The notes under the pieces: generated by a model | Told to the model about the DNA's origin: nothing | Databases searched by the model: none | The model's input: only the letters and a program-made list of their open reading frames with translations | Shown: in pieces, positions 1 through 5,843 of the stretch | How positions within the stretch are numbered: position 1 is the stretch's first letter | How the letters are laid out: each line of letters starts with the position of its first letter | Program-made: the position numbers and the translations under genes | NCBI RefSeq assembly: GCF_030345795.1 | Contig: NZ_JAUALB010000003.1 | Location: 1 to 10,478 of the forward strand | Source of the DNA: Micromonospora sp. WMMA1363 | GTDB lineage: Bacteria; Actinomycetota; Actinomycetes; Mycobacteriales; Micromonosporaceae | DNA length: 10,478 nt | Reading direction: 5' to 3'

Positions 1-200
1 GCAAGTCGATGGCGCCCACGGTCCGAAGGCGGCACCGGATCGACCGACACGTCAAGCGCCACACCTGCCCGGCGGGCGGCGATTCGCTGGCGGGCAGCCT
101 CCAACGCCTCGTCTGCCATCTGGTGCCGACGCAGGTACGTCACACCCCACGCCGCCGCTGAACCCGGTCCAGCGACCGCCAGGTGATGCGCTTCGGCCAC
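1..200 (-). CDS. Hypothetical protein, N-terminal part only (runs off the left edge)
   Basis: An open frame continues directly downstream of the FtsK-like gene in the same frame, after its TGA at 213-215. The first plausible start is GTG at 200, preceded almost immediately by GGAAGG; an alternative is ATG at 119 (MADEALEAARQRI), which has no visible SD. From GTG the product begins VAEAHHLAVAGPGSAAAWGV and continues with a basic, helix-like stretch (EALEAARQRIAARRAG). Codon third positions are mostly G or C through the whole segment, supporting coding. The gap to the translocase gene is about a dozen bases, so it is probably the next cistron of the transfer operon. I do not recognise the family from these 66 residues. 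Confidence 0.5.
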   Translation of the reverse strand, partial: MAEAHHLAVAGPGSAAAWGVTYLRRHQMADEALEAARQRIAARRAGVALDVSVDPVPPSDRGRHRL

Positions 201-212
201 ACCTTCCGCTGC

Positions 213-1659
213 TCATTGCTCACGTAGTAGCTGCGGAACGGCGCCGACCGGCCTCCGGATCCGGTCGATCAGGTACCCGTACCCGGGTAGCGGCGGGAAC
301 TGGGACGGGTCTACGTCTACCTTGAACACCGACTTCGCGTTCGGGTCCTTACCCCGCATCATCACCCCGTTACCGGCGAGCAGATTCGATCTGATCGCCT
401 CAGCGCTCGGCGTGCCCGCACCGCCAAACGCGTCAGCGTCGGTGCCTGCGACGCAAGCAGTAGCGCAACGCCAACCTTCCCGCCTTCGCGGGCGATCGTC
501 GACGCCAGGTATTGGATGCGCTGCCATGCCCCTGCGTTTTCCAGCTTCGACATCGGCTTGTGACACTCGTCGATGATGCCCAGCAGTCCGGGCCGATCGC
601 CGGCCGGCGTGAACCCTTCAAGGGCCGCGATGGCGTTCTCGTCCTGCCGCAGCAGCATCACCAGATGCATGCCCTCCAGCATCACGAGGATCTGCTGGTG
701 GGTGCGGGCCCTGAAGTCGGCGTGCGCCATGAGCAGCGGCGACGACGCGCCACCTTGACCGTCGCCGTACAGGATCACCGTCGGATGGCTGGCGCTCGCG
801 GCGAGGGACATGGCCACCGACTCAATAAGCCGCGACTTGCCCGACCCGGTTCCGCCCTGCACGTACCCGCCCCACAGCCGGTGCTCGGTGTACGCCCTCC
901 AGGCGGCCAGGCCCTCCCCATCGGCGTACGGGCCGAGCGTCACCCGACCGGAGGCCGAGTCGAACGCCTCCGGCCCAGCCAGTCCACACTGCTACGGATC
1001 GGGGAACGGGTGACGATCGTCAGCAGCACGTCCGGCTCCCGCTCAGTTGGGTGGGCCTCGATGAGTAACTCTTGGTCCGCCTGCAACCGCAGCCCGCCGC
1101 GTAGCTTCTTCGCCGCCGCGATCGTCATGCCGAGATCCTGTTTGCCGGGTCGTAGCCGCAGCGTGTACCGGATGCCGGCCTTGATGGGCTGAGGGTCACG
1201 CAGCGACGACCCGGGCAGCGCGCCGTCCGGGCGGCCCACGTTCTCCGACCACAGCCGCTGGTACTCCGACCTCGACGTCTTCTGCTGGATCAACCCCACC
1301 GGGCGGGACCGCCACCAGTGCGTCGACAAGGCGTACCCGAACGCCATCAGGATGCCGACCGCGCCCAGCGACAGACCGGCGACAGTCACCGACACCAGCC
1401 ACACCCCGGCGACCGCCGCGAACGTGTACGCCCGTCGGCGGGCACGCCGGTCGAACACCCGCCCCCGCACCTTCGTCGCGGCCACAACAGCGATGACGAA
1501 CGCGGCACCGGCCACCCACACGGCCACCTGCTGCTCGTCGCCGGTCACATGCACAGCGATGCGCGCCGCACCGGCGGCGACCACCAGCGCGCCGACGGCG
1601 GCGTGCGGGACGAGCTGCGGACGCAGCCCACCGGCTACCGGCTCGGATCGGGTGTCCAC
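213..1659 (-). pseudogene. FtsK/SpoIIIE/TraB-like DNA translocase, interrupted by two single-base indels
   Basis: Starts at GTG 1659, five bases after GAGGGAG. The N-terminus has hydrophobic segments (about residues 20-36, 45-62 and 78-110), then a soluble ATPase. Walker A is GGTGSGKS at about residue 269-276; the Walker B-like IIDE is at about 364. The gene lies in three frames. The first reads to VDWLG, then needs one more base in the CCC run at 974-976 to continue as PEAFDSASGRVTLGPYADGE. The second reads to ASQAPTL, then needs one more base near 434 to continue as DAFGGAGTPSAEAIRSNLL and finish at LLREQ (stop 213-215). The span is 1447 bases; adding two gives 1449, exactly 483 codons (482 aa). 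Known role of the family: hexameric pump moving double-stranded DNA during mycelial conjugation. As read, no frame gives a full protein; read error or true inactivation are both possible. Confidence 0.85.
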
Positions 1660-2687
1660 GGCATCTCCCTCAAGCAGGCTCCCCAGGCTTCCACCGCGGC
1701 GGCGCAGACCAGCCCGGTCTGCGCCCCACGGAAGAAGCCCGGATCACTCGTTGACCAGGGCCTCCTTGTCCGGCGCGTCCGGTTGGACTGGTAGAACTCC
1801 CGGCCGCCGTGGAACTTCTGCATCTCCTCCGCCAGGGCGGTCCACTTCGCGGTCGCGGTCGCCGACGCCTCCCGCGCCTCGCCCTCCAGGCTCAGAACGG
1901 TGTCGCCGAAGCCGAGTCGTTGCAGGGCCCCGGCGTAGCCCTCGGAGTTGAACTGCTGGTGGGTCGCGGCGACCTCAGCGGCGTAGGCGATGGCAGTAGG
2001 CAGGCCGGTTACCTCGGCGTTAGCCATGTCGATCTCCTTTTCGATCTTCTTGACGTCGGGGAACAGGTAGATGCGAGCGGTGGGGGTGTCGGTGGGGTAG
2101 TTGCCCTCGGCGCGGTCGCAGGCGGGGCAGTTCGCCGAGCCGGGCTGCGCGTAGGTCACACGGCACCGCACGCACGTCGGCCTCTCGACGTCACCGATCG
2201 GGCGCATGCCGTCCTTCCATTCGGCGTTGCGGCGCTGCTGCTCTTCCCACTCGGCGTTACGGCGCTGCTGCTCGGCCAGGCAGCGCGGACACGGCCGCCC
2301 ATCCAGCACCACCGAGCCCTCACAGGTCGCACAGTTACGGGTGTTGTTCGGGTCGGTCGGATGCCGGTCGCGCCGCCGCTCCGACACCGGCCGGGGTTCG
2401 CGGACCACGTCGACCATGTCGTCAACCGGCACGTTCAGCCGCTGCGCCGCTTTCTTCGCCGCCCGGCTACGCCGCCACCCGGTGTTAGCCCGCAGGAAAT
2501 CCTCCGTCGCGTCGTCCAGCCAACCGCGCACCCCGTACCGGGACTGCGACTCACCCCGCCTGATGCGCTCCATGCGCTCACGGTGACGCGGCGGCGTCTG
2601 CCCCTTCAGCGCGTACGTCACATCCTCGGCTGACCGTTTTGCCATCCAGGTCAACAGCATGATCCAAAACAGGACGTCGAGGCCCAT
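1635..2687 (-). CDS. Double zinc-ribbon protein with probable frameshift near its 3' end
   Basis: Starts at ATG 2687, one base after the TGA of the upstream membrane gene (TGA-G-ATG), with GGAGG six bases before it. Residues 1-15 are hydrophobic (LDVLFWIMLLTW), a possible membrane anchor. The middle carries two four-cysteine clusters, CATC...CPRC and CVRC...CPAC, typical of zinc ribbons, separated by two copies of EQQRRNAEW. The C-terminal ~95 residues (from MANAEVTGLPTAIAYAAEVA) look like a separate alpha-helical domain. As read the frame runs to 1635 with an odd arginine-rich tail that overlaps the next gene. One extra base at about 1781 would instead give FYQSNPDAPDKEALVNE and a stop at 1744-1746 (945 bases, 314 aa), just before the 1701-1725 hairpin. 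I favour the shorter product. The function is not known to me; operon context suggests a DNA-transfer accessory protein. Confidence 0.7.
   Translation of the reverse strand: MGLDVLFWIMLLTWMAKRSAEDVTYALKGQTPPRHRERMERIRRGESQSRYGVRGWLDDATEDFLRANTGWRRSRAAKKAAQRLNVPVDDMVDVVREPRPVSERRRDRHPTDPNNTRNCATCEGSVVLDGRPCPRCLAEQQRRNAEWEEQQRRNAEWKDGMRPIGDVERPTCVRCRVTYAQPGSANCPACDRAEGNYPTDTPTARIYLFPDVKKIEKEIDMANAEVTGLPTAIAYAAEVAATHQQFNSEGYAGALQRLGFGDTVLSLEGEAREASATATAKWTALAEEMQKFHGGREFYQSNRTRRTRRPWSTSDPGFFRGAQTGLVCAAAVEAWGACLREMPWTPDPSR
1701..1725 (-). terminator. Intercistronic hairpin upstream of the translocase gene
   Basis: GGCGCAGACC (1701-1710) and GGTCTGCGCC (1716-1725) form a perfect 10-bp stem with a 5-base loop. 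No U-tract follows on the minus strand. It lies between the restored stop of the zinc-ribbon gene (1744-1746) and the SD of the translocase gene, so it may be a processing, attenuation or factor-dependent termination element. Its position supports the idea that real coding ends at 1744. Confidence 0.5.
2027..2039 (-). promoter_or_regulatory. Internal Shine-Dalgarno and ATG inside the zinc-ribbon gene
   Basis: AAGGAG (2039-2034) stands six bases before an in-frame ATG at 2027, a textbook spacing. The upstream codons are also clearly coding, so this is either a chance purine stretch encoding Lys-Glu or a second start making a ~94-aa C-terminal product on its own. Confidence 0.4.
2215..2274 (-). 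repeat. 30-bp tandem duplication encoding EQQRRNAEW twice
   Basis: Two adjacent 30-base units, aligned on TCGGCGTT at 2221 and 2251, differ at only a few positions. They encode EQQRRNAEW-E and EQQRRNAEW-K between the two zinc ribbons, so the duplication lengthens a charged helical linker without changing frame. Confidence 0.8.
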
Positions 2688-2688
2688 C

Positions 2689-3150
2689 TCACGCCTCCGC
2701 CGTCGACGACTTGCGGATGACCCGGCGTGCCATCAACAGCGACGCCACAGCGCACGCCAACGTCAAACCCACCGCCGACTGCTCACCGGTCCACTCCGTC
2801 AGCAGACCGTTGACCCACCCCTGCGCGCCGTCAGCCCAGGCGGAGATCGTGTCGCCGAACTTCCCGTCCACCGCTGTCGCAATCGACGGAGCCAACAACG
2901 CGGATCCGACCGCGAACCAGTTCGGGACGCCATCAACGAACGAGTCGATCAGGGTGCCGACCACGGCGACGATCAGTAGCAGCACCGGCAGCCACGCCCA
3001 CGGCAGCGCCTCCAGCACCCACTCGATTCCGTCACCGACGAACGTCTCCGCGCCGAACGCGCCACCGACGAAGGCGAGCCCGAACGACAGCCAGGCGAGG
3101 GTTTTCACCCCCTTCTGCCGAATCGACCTGATATTCACGTGCTTCGCCAC
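2689..3150 (-). CDS. Small integral membrane protein (153 aa), Spd-like by context
   Basis: The start is GTG 3150, decided by a perfect AAGGAGG at 3162-3156 with a 5-base spacer; longer in-frame extensions upstream only shadow the neighbouring gene. The SD merges with the TAA stop of that neighbour (TAAGGAGG). The protein starts VAKHVNIRSIRQKGVKTLAW and has about four hydrophobic segments: LAWLSFGLAFVGGAFGA, WLPVLLLIVAVVGTLI, WFAVGSALLAPSIATAV and SAVGLTLACAVASLLMA, ending in a basic tail (ARRVIRKSSTAEA). A glycine- and tryptophan-containing extracytoplasmic-type loop (ISAWADGAQGWVNGLLTEW) sits before the last segment. The family is unnamed to me. Small multi-spanning proteins beside traB in Streptomyces plasmids serve plasmid spread, so an Spd-like role is inferred from position only. 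Confidence 0.75.
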   Translation of the reverse strand: MAKHVNIRSIRQKGVKTLAWLSFGLAFVGGAFGAETFVGDGIEWVLEALPWAWLPVLLLIVAVVGTLIDSFVDGVPNWFAVGSALLAPSIATAVDGKFGDTISAWADGAQGWVNGLLTEWTGEQSAVGLTLACAVASLLMARRVIRKSSTAEA

Positions 3151-3160
3151 AAAGGCCTCC

Positions 3161-3643
3161 TTACAGGAACAGCCACAGCGCCAGGTCGGCGCCGGGGTGG
3201 ATGACGTGATCGACCAACCACACGGCCGGGGGCAGTGTGGACAGCAGCTTGACGGTGACAACCGCGACCCCGAACCGCGCCGGCCGCTCCAACAGCCACT
3301 CGAACAGGCGGGCCGCCGCCACAGCCGGGACCGCCACCAGGGCCAGCCACGCCCGCCCGAACGCACGCACCAGCCCGCGCCTGCTGTCGGTGTACCGGCC
3401 CCGCTCCGCGTACAGGCGCATCGTGTCCAGCGCCGGCCGCCGCTCCGTCAGCAGGGCCGGCGGGGTGCAGTACGCGCCGAACCGGGACAGCCACGCCCGC
3501 GAATCCAACGAACGACGGTCACTGTCCGTCATTGCAGAGTGCAGACCTTCCGGCGTCTCCGGGCCGGTTTCGCGCTCAGAGGGCAGGTCGGCGGAGTCTG
3601 CATTGCAGAGTGCAGTCTCACGCTGCGTCACATCTGCGGTCAC
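3161..3643 (-). CDS. Membrane protein with acidic N-terminus (160 aa)
   Basis: The GTG start at 3643 overlaps the TGA of the 43-codon gene in a GTGA, implying translational coupling; a longer in-frame extension to 3727 would only overlap that gene. The first ~60 residues are polar and acidic (VTADVTQRETALCNADSADL). A basic region follows (SRRGLVRAFGRAWL), then hydrophobic segments: WLALVAVPAVAAARLFEWLL and FGVAVVTVKLLSTLPPAVWLV. It ends abruptly at ADLALWLFL on a TAA that is part of the next SD. An internal ATG at the second copy of a 15-bp repeat (MTDSDRRSLDSRAWL) could give a shorter form. No family recognised. It lies among other small membrane genes of the transfer operon, so I infer a role at the membrane in DNA transfer or spread. 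Confidence 0.7.
   Translation of the reverse strand: MTADVTQRETALCNADSADLPSERETGPETPEGLHSAMTDSDRRSLDSRAWLSRFGAYCTPPALLTERRPALDTMRLYAERGRYTDSRRGLVRAFGRAWLALVAVPAVAAARLFEWLLERPARFGVAVVTVKLLSTLPPAVWLVDHVIHPGADLALWLFL
3530..3615. repeat. Two direct copies of CATTGCAGAGTGCAG, 71 bp apart
   Basis: Identical 15-mers at 3530-3544 and 3601-3615, inside the 5' part of the 160-aa gene. Each contains TGCA-GAG-TGCA, a near-dyad. The 71-bp offset is not a multiple of three, so the copies are read in different frames (TALCNADS and GLHSAMTD). A DNA-level duplication or binding site is therefore more likely than a protein repeat. Confidence 0.65.
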
Positions 3644-3771
3644 TGGTGGCCCCCGAGGGACGCGCCGAGCGCGCCAGCGGCCAGCACGGTCACGACCAGC
3701 AGCACCAGGTAGGTGAGCGCGAGCCACGCGAGGCTGGTGTCACCCCGGCGCTTGCCGTTGGTGTGGGACAT
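3640..3771 (-). CDS. Single-pass membrane microprotein (43 aa)
   Basis: Starts at ATG 3771 after GGAAGGAA with ordinary spacing. It has a basic, polar head (MSHTNGKRRGDTS), one long hydrophobic segment (LAWLALTYLVLLVVTVLAAG) and a short tail (ALGASLGGHQ). It ends in TGA at 3642-3640, overlapping the GTG of the 160-aa gene by four bases. Third codon positions are nearly all G or C. The positive head followed by one membrane span predicts an N-in topology. It follows a leader hairpin at 3799-3840. No family recognised. Because of its place between the large membrane protein and two other membrane proteins, I infer a small subunit or regulator of the transfer apparatus; a holin-like or toxin role is possible but has no specific support. 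Confidence 0.75.
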   Translation of the reverse strand: MSHTNGKRRGDTSLAWLALTYLVLLVVTVLAAGALGASLGGHQ

Positions 3772-3798
3772 TGGTGTTCCTTCCTCTCGGGGTTGGAG

Positions 3799-3840
3799 GC
3801 GGGGCCCGGTCCGGCTTTGGTAGGTGGGGCCGGGCCCCGC
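3799..3840 (-). terminator. Leader hairpin A, before the 43-aa gene
   Basis: GCGGGGCCCGG (3799-3809) and CCGGGCCCCGC (3830-3840) form a perfect 11-bp stem with a 20-base loop. On the minus strand it is followed by GCCTCCAACCC, then the SD and ATG 3771. There is no U-tract. The same 11-mer follows a similar hairpin at 5642-5682, so this is a repeated leader element: attenuator, processing site or stabiliser. Confidence 0.6.
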
Positions 3841-3850
3841 AGCTTCGTGG

Positions 3851-3919
3851 TCAGACGGTCAGCGTGCGGCCCGAGTGGTTCTCCGTCGCGACTACGTAGA
3901 ACGAGTCCTTCTTCGGCAT
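3851..3919 (-). CDS. 22-aa microprotein with an excellent ribosome binding site
   Basis: ATG 3919 is preceded by AAGGAGG with a 7-base spacer (ACTAGAC). That spacer contains the TAG stop of the 440-aa gene (3925-3923), so the two are coupled. The product begins MPKKDSFYVVATENHSGR and ends TLTV before TGA at 3853-3851. Codon third positions are almost all G or C, as in neighbouring real genes. It is soluble, with a basic start and a beta-like FYVVATE stretch. It lies just before leader hairpin A. It could be a functional microprotein or a leader peptide whose translation controls that hairpin. No family recognised. Confidence 0.6.
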   Translation of the reverse strand: MPKKDSFYVVATENHSGRTLTV

Positions 3920-3922
3920 GGT

Positions 3923-5245
3923 CTAGTCCTCCTTCTTGGTCTTGGTCCGCTCAGCGCGGACCAAGTTGATAGCGGTCTGGGCGTCACCGGCGCTGGTCCA
4001 ACCCATACGGTCCATGACCGTCCGGCGGCCCGGGATGTCACCCCGATACGCGCGCTTCAGGTCACGGACCATGCCCTCTATCCGGGGCGGCACATCCCCA
4101 GCGGCGGCCGGGCTGACCGGACGAACACGGTCCAGGCGGACGGCGGTCCGCCGCAACGGCGTGGTCCGGGCGGCTGCTGCGTCCCTGGTCTCGGGCTGGT
4201 CCACCCCGTCCGAGGTGGACCAGTCCCGGTCCACTGGGTTGGACCGGCCATTGGTCCGGGCCTGGTCCACCGCTTCGGTGCGGATCTGGTCCGCGATGCT
4301 GGTCCGCATCTGGACCAGCCCGTTGGACCACATCGGCCGGGGTGTCTGGTCCACGATGCTGGTCCAGGCGTACTCGTCACGGGTCCGGATCCGGGTCGCC
4401 GCCTCCGTCATGCTCCGGCGGGTGCGGTCCATCAACGCCCACTCGTCAGCGCTCGGCTCCACGACAGCAGCAGACGGATCGGTGAGCTGCTCGATACGGT
4501 GCACCCGCGCCACCCTCCGCTGCGCCTCGACGACCATCGCATCGTCGGCCTGCAACGCGAGCCGACGCAGCTTCGCCTTCCGCCAGCCCGCCAGCCGATG
4601 CGACCCGTGGTGCAGCCGGTGCGCGGTCACGGTCATCGCGTCGATACGCCGATCCCGGTCCACCCGCACCAGATCCTGCTGGCCCGGCTGGATCAGCCCC
4701 AGGTGAATGCCGATACGGCGGGGGGTCCAGATCCAACTCGTCGGCTGCTCGACGGCGCCCGGCTTGTCGGCGGTGATGCCCATCCACCAAATCCCGGCAC
4801 CGACAGCAGGGGCGAACAGGCGTAGCAGAAACTCCGGCACCGAGCTGGACGCGGTAGAGGCGACGATTCCGGACGCGGCGGCGACCGCCCACACGAAACG
4901 GATGTGCCGGCGGACGTCACCGGGCGGCTGCTGGGTGAGCTTGTGCTTGGCGAGCAGGCCCTGCGACACCATGACAACTTCGAACATGCCGAACAGGACC
5001 AAGGCGACCGGGATCGAAAGCTCGAGTGCACCCCGGGCGACCTCCCACATGCCCTCGGCGGCGAACGCCGTGGCGAGGACGACCGCGAGGGTACCGACGC
5101 GTGTGTGCGCGTGGCCGGTGCGCAGGAACCGCCAGACCAGCACGGCGGCGAGCAGCGCGCCGACGATCCCGGCGCCGACCGCGACATGCCGGGCGTATGC
5201 CGGCGCCACGTCGAGCACCGGGCCGAGCCAGTCGGGCAGGTTCAT
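3923..5245 (-). CDS. 440-aa multi-spanning membrane protein with basic C-terminal tail (SpdB/DUF2637-like by layout)
   Basis: ATG 5245 (MNLPDWLGPVLDV) lies four bases after the TGA of the DUF6907-type gene; coupling probably supplies initiation, since no strong SD is visible. About five hydrophobic segments fill residues 19-157: VAVGAGIVGALLAAVLVW, LAVVLATAFAAEGMW, SIPVALVLFGMFEVVMV, FVWAVAAASGIVAST and LFAPAVGAGIWWMGI. Beyond is a long soluble region rich in Arg, Asp and Gln. Its last ~50 residues (from RIEGMVRDLKRAYRGDIPGR to RTKTKKED) resemble a small helical DNA-binding module. Streptomyces spread proteins such as SpdB2 combine a DUF2637-type membrane part with a cytoplasmic tail; I assign this only by analogy of layout. 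The region coding for residues ~270-430 is packed with GGWCC motifs (separate entry). Confidence 0.7.
   Translation of the reverse strand: MNLPDWLGPVLDVAPAYARHVAVGAGIVGALLAAVLVWRFLRTGHAHTRVGTLAVVLATAFAAEGMWEVARGALELSIPVALVLFGMFEVVMVSQGLLAKHKLTQQPPGDVRRHIRFVWAVAAASGIVASTASSSVPEFLLRLFAPAVGAGIWWMGITADKPGAVEQPTSWIWTPRRIGIHLGLIQPGQQDLVRVDRDRRIDAMTVTAHRLHHGSHRLAGWRKAKLRRLALQADDAMVVEAQRRVARVHRIEQLTDPSAAVVEPSADEWALMDRTRRSMTEAATRIRTRDEYAWTSIVDQTPRPMWSNGLVQMRTSIADQIRTEAVDQARTNGRSNPVDRDWSTSDGVDQPETRDAAAARTTPLRRTAVRLDRVRPVSPAAAGDVPPRIEGMVRDLKRAYRGDIPGRRTVMDRMGWTSAGDAQTAINLVRAERTKTKKED
3944..4430. repeat. Array of 22 GGWCC motifs at ~12-bp spacing: candidate cis-acting transfer or replication site
   Basis: GGTCC or GGACC begins at 3944, 3958, 3995, 4009, 4066, 4129, 4145, 4163, 4198, 4217, 4228, 4241, 4253, 4264, 4288, 4301, 4312, 4325, 4348, 4361, 4382 and 4426. 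From 4217 to 4361 the steps are 11, 13, 12, 11, 24, 13, 11, 13, 23 and 13, averaging 12 if two sites are absent. The commonest extended form is CTGGTCCA/G. The motif falls in two reading frames, encoding Trp/Arg-Thr/Ser in one and Val/Ala-Asp-Gln in the other, so a simple protein repeat does not explain it. It resembles in style the clustered short recognition repeats bound by Streptomyces TraB at clt loci, but the motif differs from the pSVH1 8-mer GACCCGGA. Confidence 0.6.
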
Positions 5246-5249
5246 GCTG

Positions 5250-5609
5250 TCACTGCTGCCCGTCGCGCCGGCCACGCACAAGCAGGGAGAACAGCTCGGC
5301 GGCGAGTAGCTCCGCCTCGTCGAGGCTCAGGCTAAAGGCCCCGTCCGACGACCGCACATAGACCTGTGTTGCACCCTCTTCGCCGTCAGCATCGAGACGT
5401 TCTAGCGAGATCTCCACCTCACGCTGCTCTGGCCCGTCGGTAGCCACGATGGTGCGGGTCGCGCCGTGGTGAAACGTCACCCCAGGGTCCGGCGTCTCCC
5501 ATGAATCGCCGCCCTTCCAGCAGTCGACGCACCACGGAGGGCACTTCGATGGGAAGTCCGGCGGCACAATCGGCGATGCGGACGTCGGAGCGTGCGCGAT
5601 GATGGACAT
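5250..5609 (-). CDS. DUF6907-type protein (119 aa)
   Basis: ATG 5609 (MSIIAHAPTSASPIVPPDFP) is preceded by a purine-rich leader (GAGAAGGGCTGAAGACC). The N-terminal third has the pattern CPPWCVDCW followed by FHHG about 20 residues later, the Cys/His signature I associate with the actinobacterial DUF6907 family. After that comes a beta-rich middle (TRTIVATDGPEQREVEISLE) and a C-terminal helix (SLDEAELLAAELFSLLV), also typical. The biochemical role of the family is not known to me; the Cys/His cluster suggests metal binding. It is the first cistron of the leftward operon, downstream of the divergent control region and leader hairpin B, and its TGA (5252-5250) is followed after four bases by the next ATG. 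Confidence 0.75.
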   Translation of the reverse strand: MSIIAHAPTSASPIVPPDFPSKCPPWCVDCWKGGDSWETPDPGVTFHHGATRTIVATDGPEQREVEISLERLDADGEEGATQVYVRSSDGAFSLSLDEAELLAAELFSLLVRGRRDGQQ

Positions 5610-5641
5610 GGTCTTCAGCCCTTCTCACAGCAGGGTTGGAG

Positions 5642-5682
5642 GCAAGGCCCTCGGCTGGTGTTGGTGCACCGCCGGGGGCCGC
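5642..5682 (-). promoter_or_regulatory. Leader hairpin B, before the DUF6907-type gene
   Basis: GCAAGGCCCTCGGC (5642-5655) pairs imperfectly with GCCGGGGGCCGC (5671-5682) around a 15-base loop. On the minus strand it is followed by GCCTCCAACCC and then the SD and ATG 5609. The order hairpin, 11-mer, SD, ATG is the same as at 3772-3840, and the loop regions also look related (CGGCT...TTGGT). Confidence 0.5.
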
Positions 5683-5726
5683 TTTCGTTAGCCAAGGCGA
5701 GCCGGTCAGGGAGGTCCACGTCCGCC

Positions 5727-5756
5727 ACCATACGTCCATACCTGGCAAGGTAGCAA
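5727..5756 (-). promoter_or_regulatory. Candidate leftward promoter of the transfer operon
   Basis: On the minus strand TTGCTA (5756-5751) and TATGGT (5732-5727) are 18 bases apart, an acceptable sigma-70-type pair for an actinomycete. The -35 part lies inside the direct repeats at 5744-5758, as expected for a repressed promoter. Assigned by eye only. Confidence 0.3.
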
Positions 5757-5806
5757 GGACGTGTACAGTGCGACATGCGAGGAACTTGCCGGGTAAGGCA
5801 GTAAGG
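5744..5806. promoter_or_regulatory. Direct repeats in the divergent control region, candidate GntR operators
   Basis: GGCAAGGTAGCAAGG (5744-5758) and GGTAAGGCAGTAAGG (5792-5806) share the pattern GGYAAGGYAGYAAGG, 48 bp apart. Each is itself two GYAAGG units 8 bp apart, giving four half-sites. CTTGCC at 5785-5790 adds an inverted one. The repeats lie between the leftward operon and the rightward regulator genes, so a regulator binding here could control both. Confidence 0.5.
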
Positions 5807-5843
5807 TCAGCCGAGATCACCACAAGCTGAGGGAGCGCCGACC

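Noticed and set aside
434..976. Programmed ribosomal frameshifting in the translocase gene
   Set aside because: No slippery heptamer or adjacent pseudoknot is evident, and similar one-base breaks occur in other genes at both ends of the window; simple indels explain it better.
512..2633. Plus-strand open frames opposite ftsK and the zinc-ribbon gene
   Set aside because: No domain, poor start sites, and the minus strand carries Walker A and paired cysteine motifs.
4129..4430. CRISPR array
   Set aside because: The repeated unit is only 5-8 bases, spacing is ~12 bases, both W variants are mixed, and the region is coding.
3824..4825. Plus-strand open frame of 333 codons across the GGWCC region
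   Set aside because: Low-complexity Pro/Gly/Arg composition with no recognisable domain; the minus-strand membrane protein has clear spans and operon spacing.
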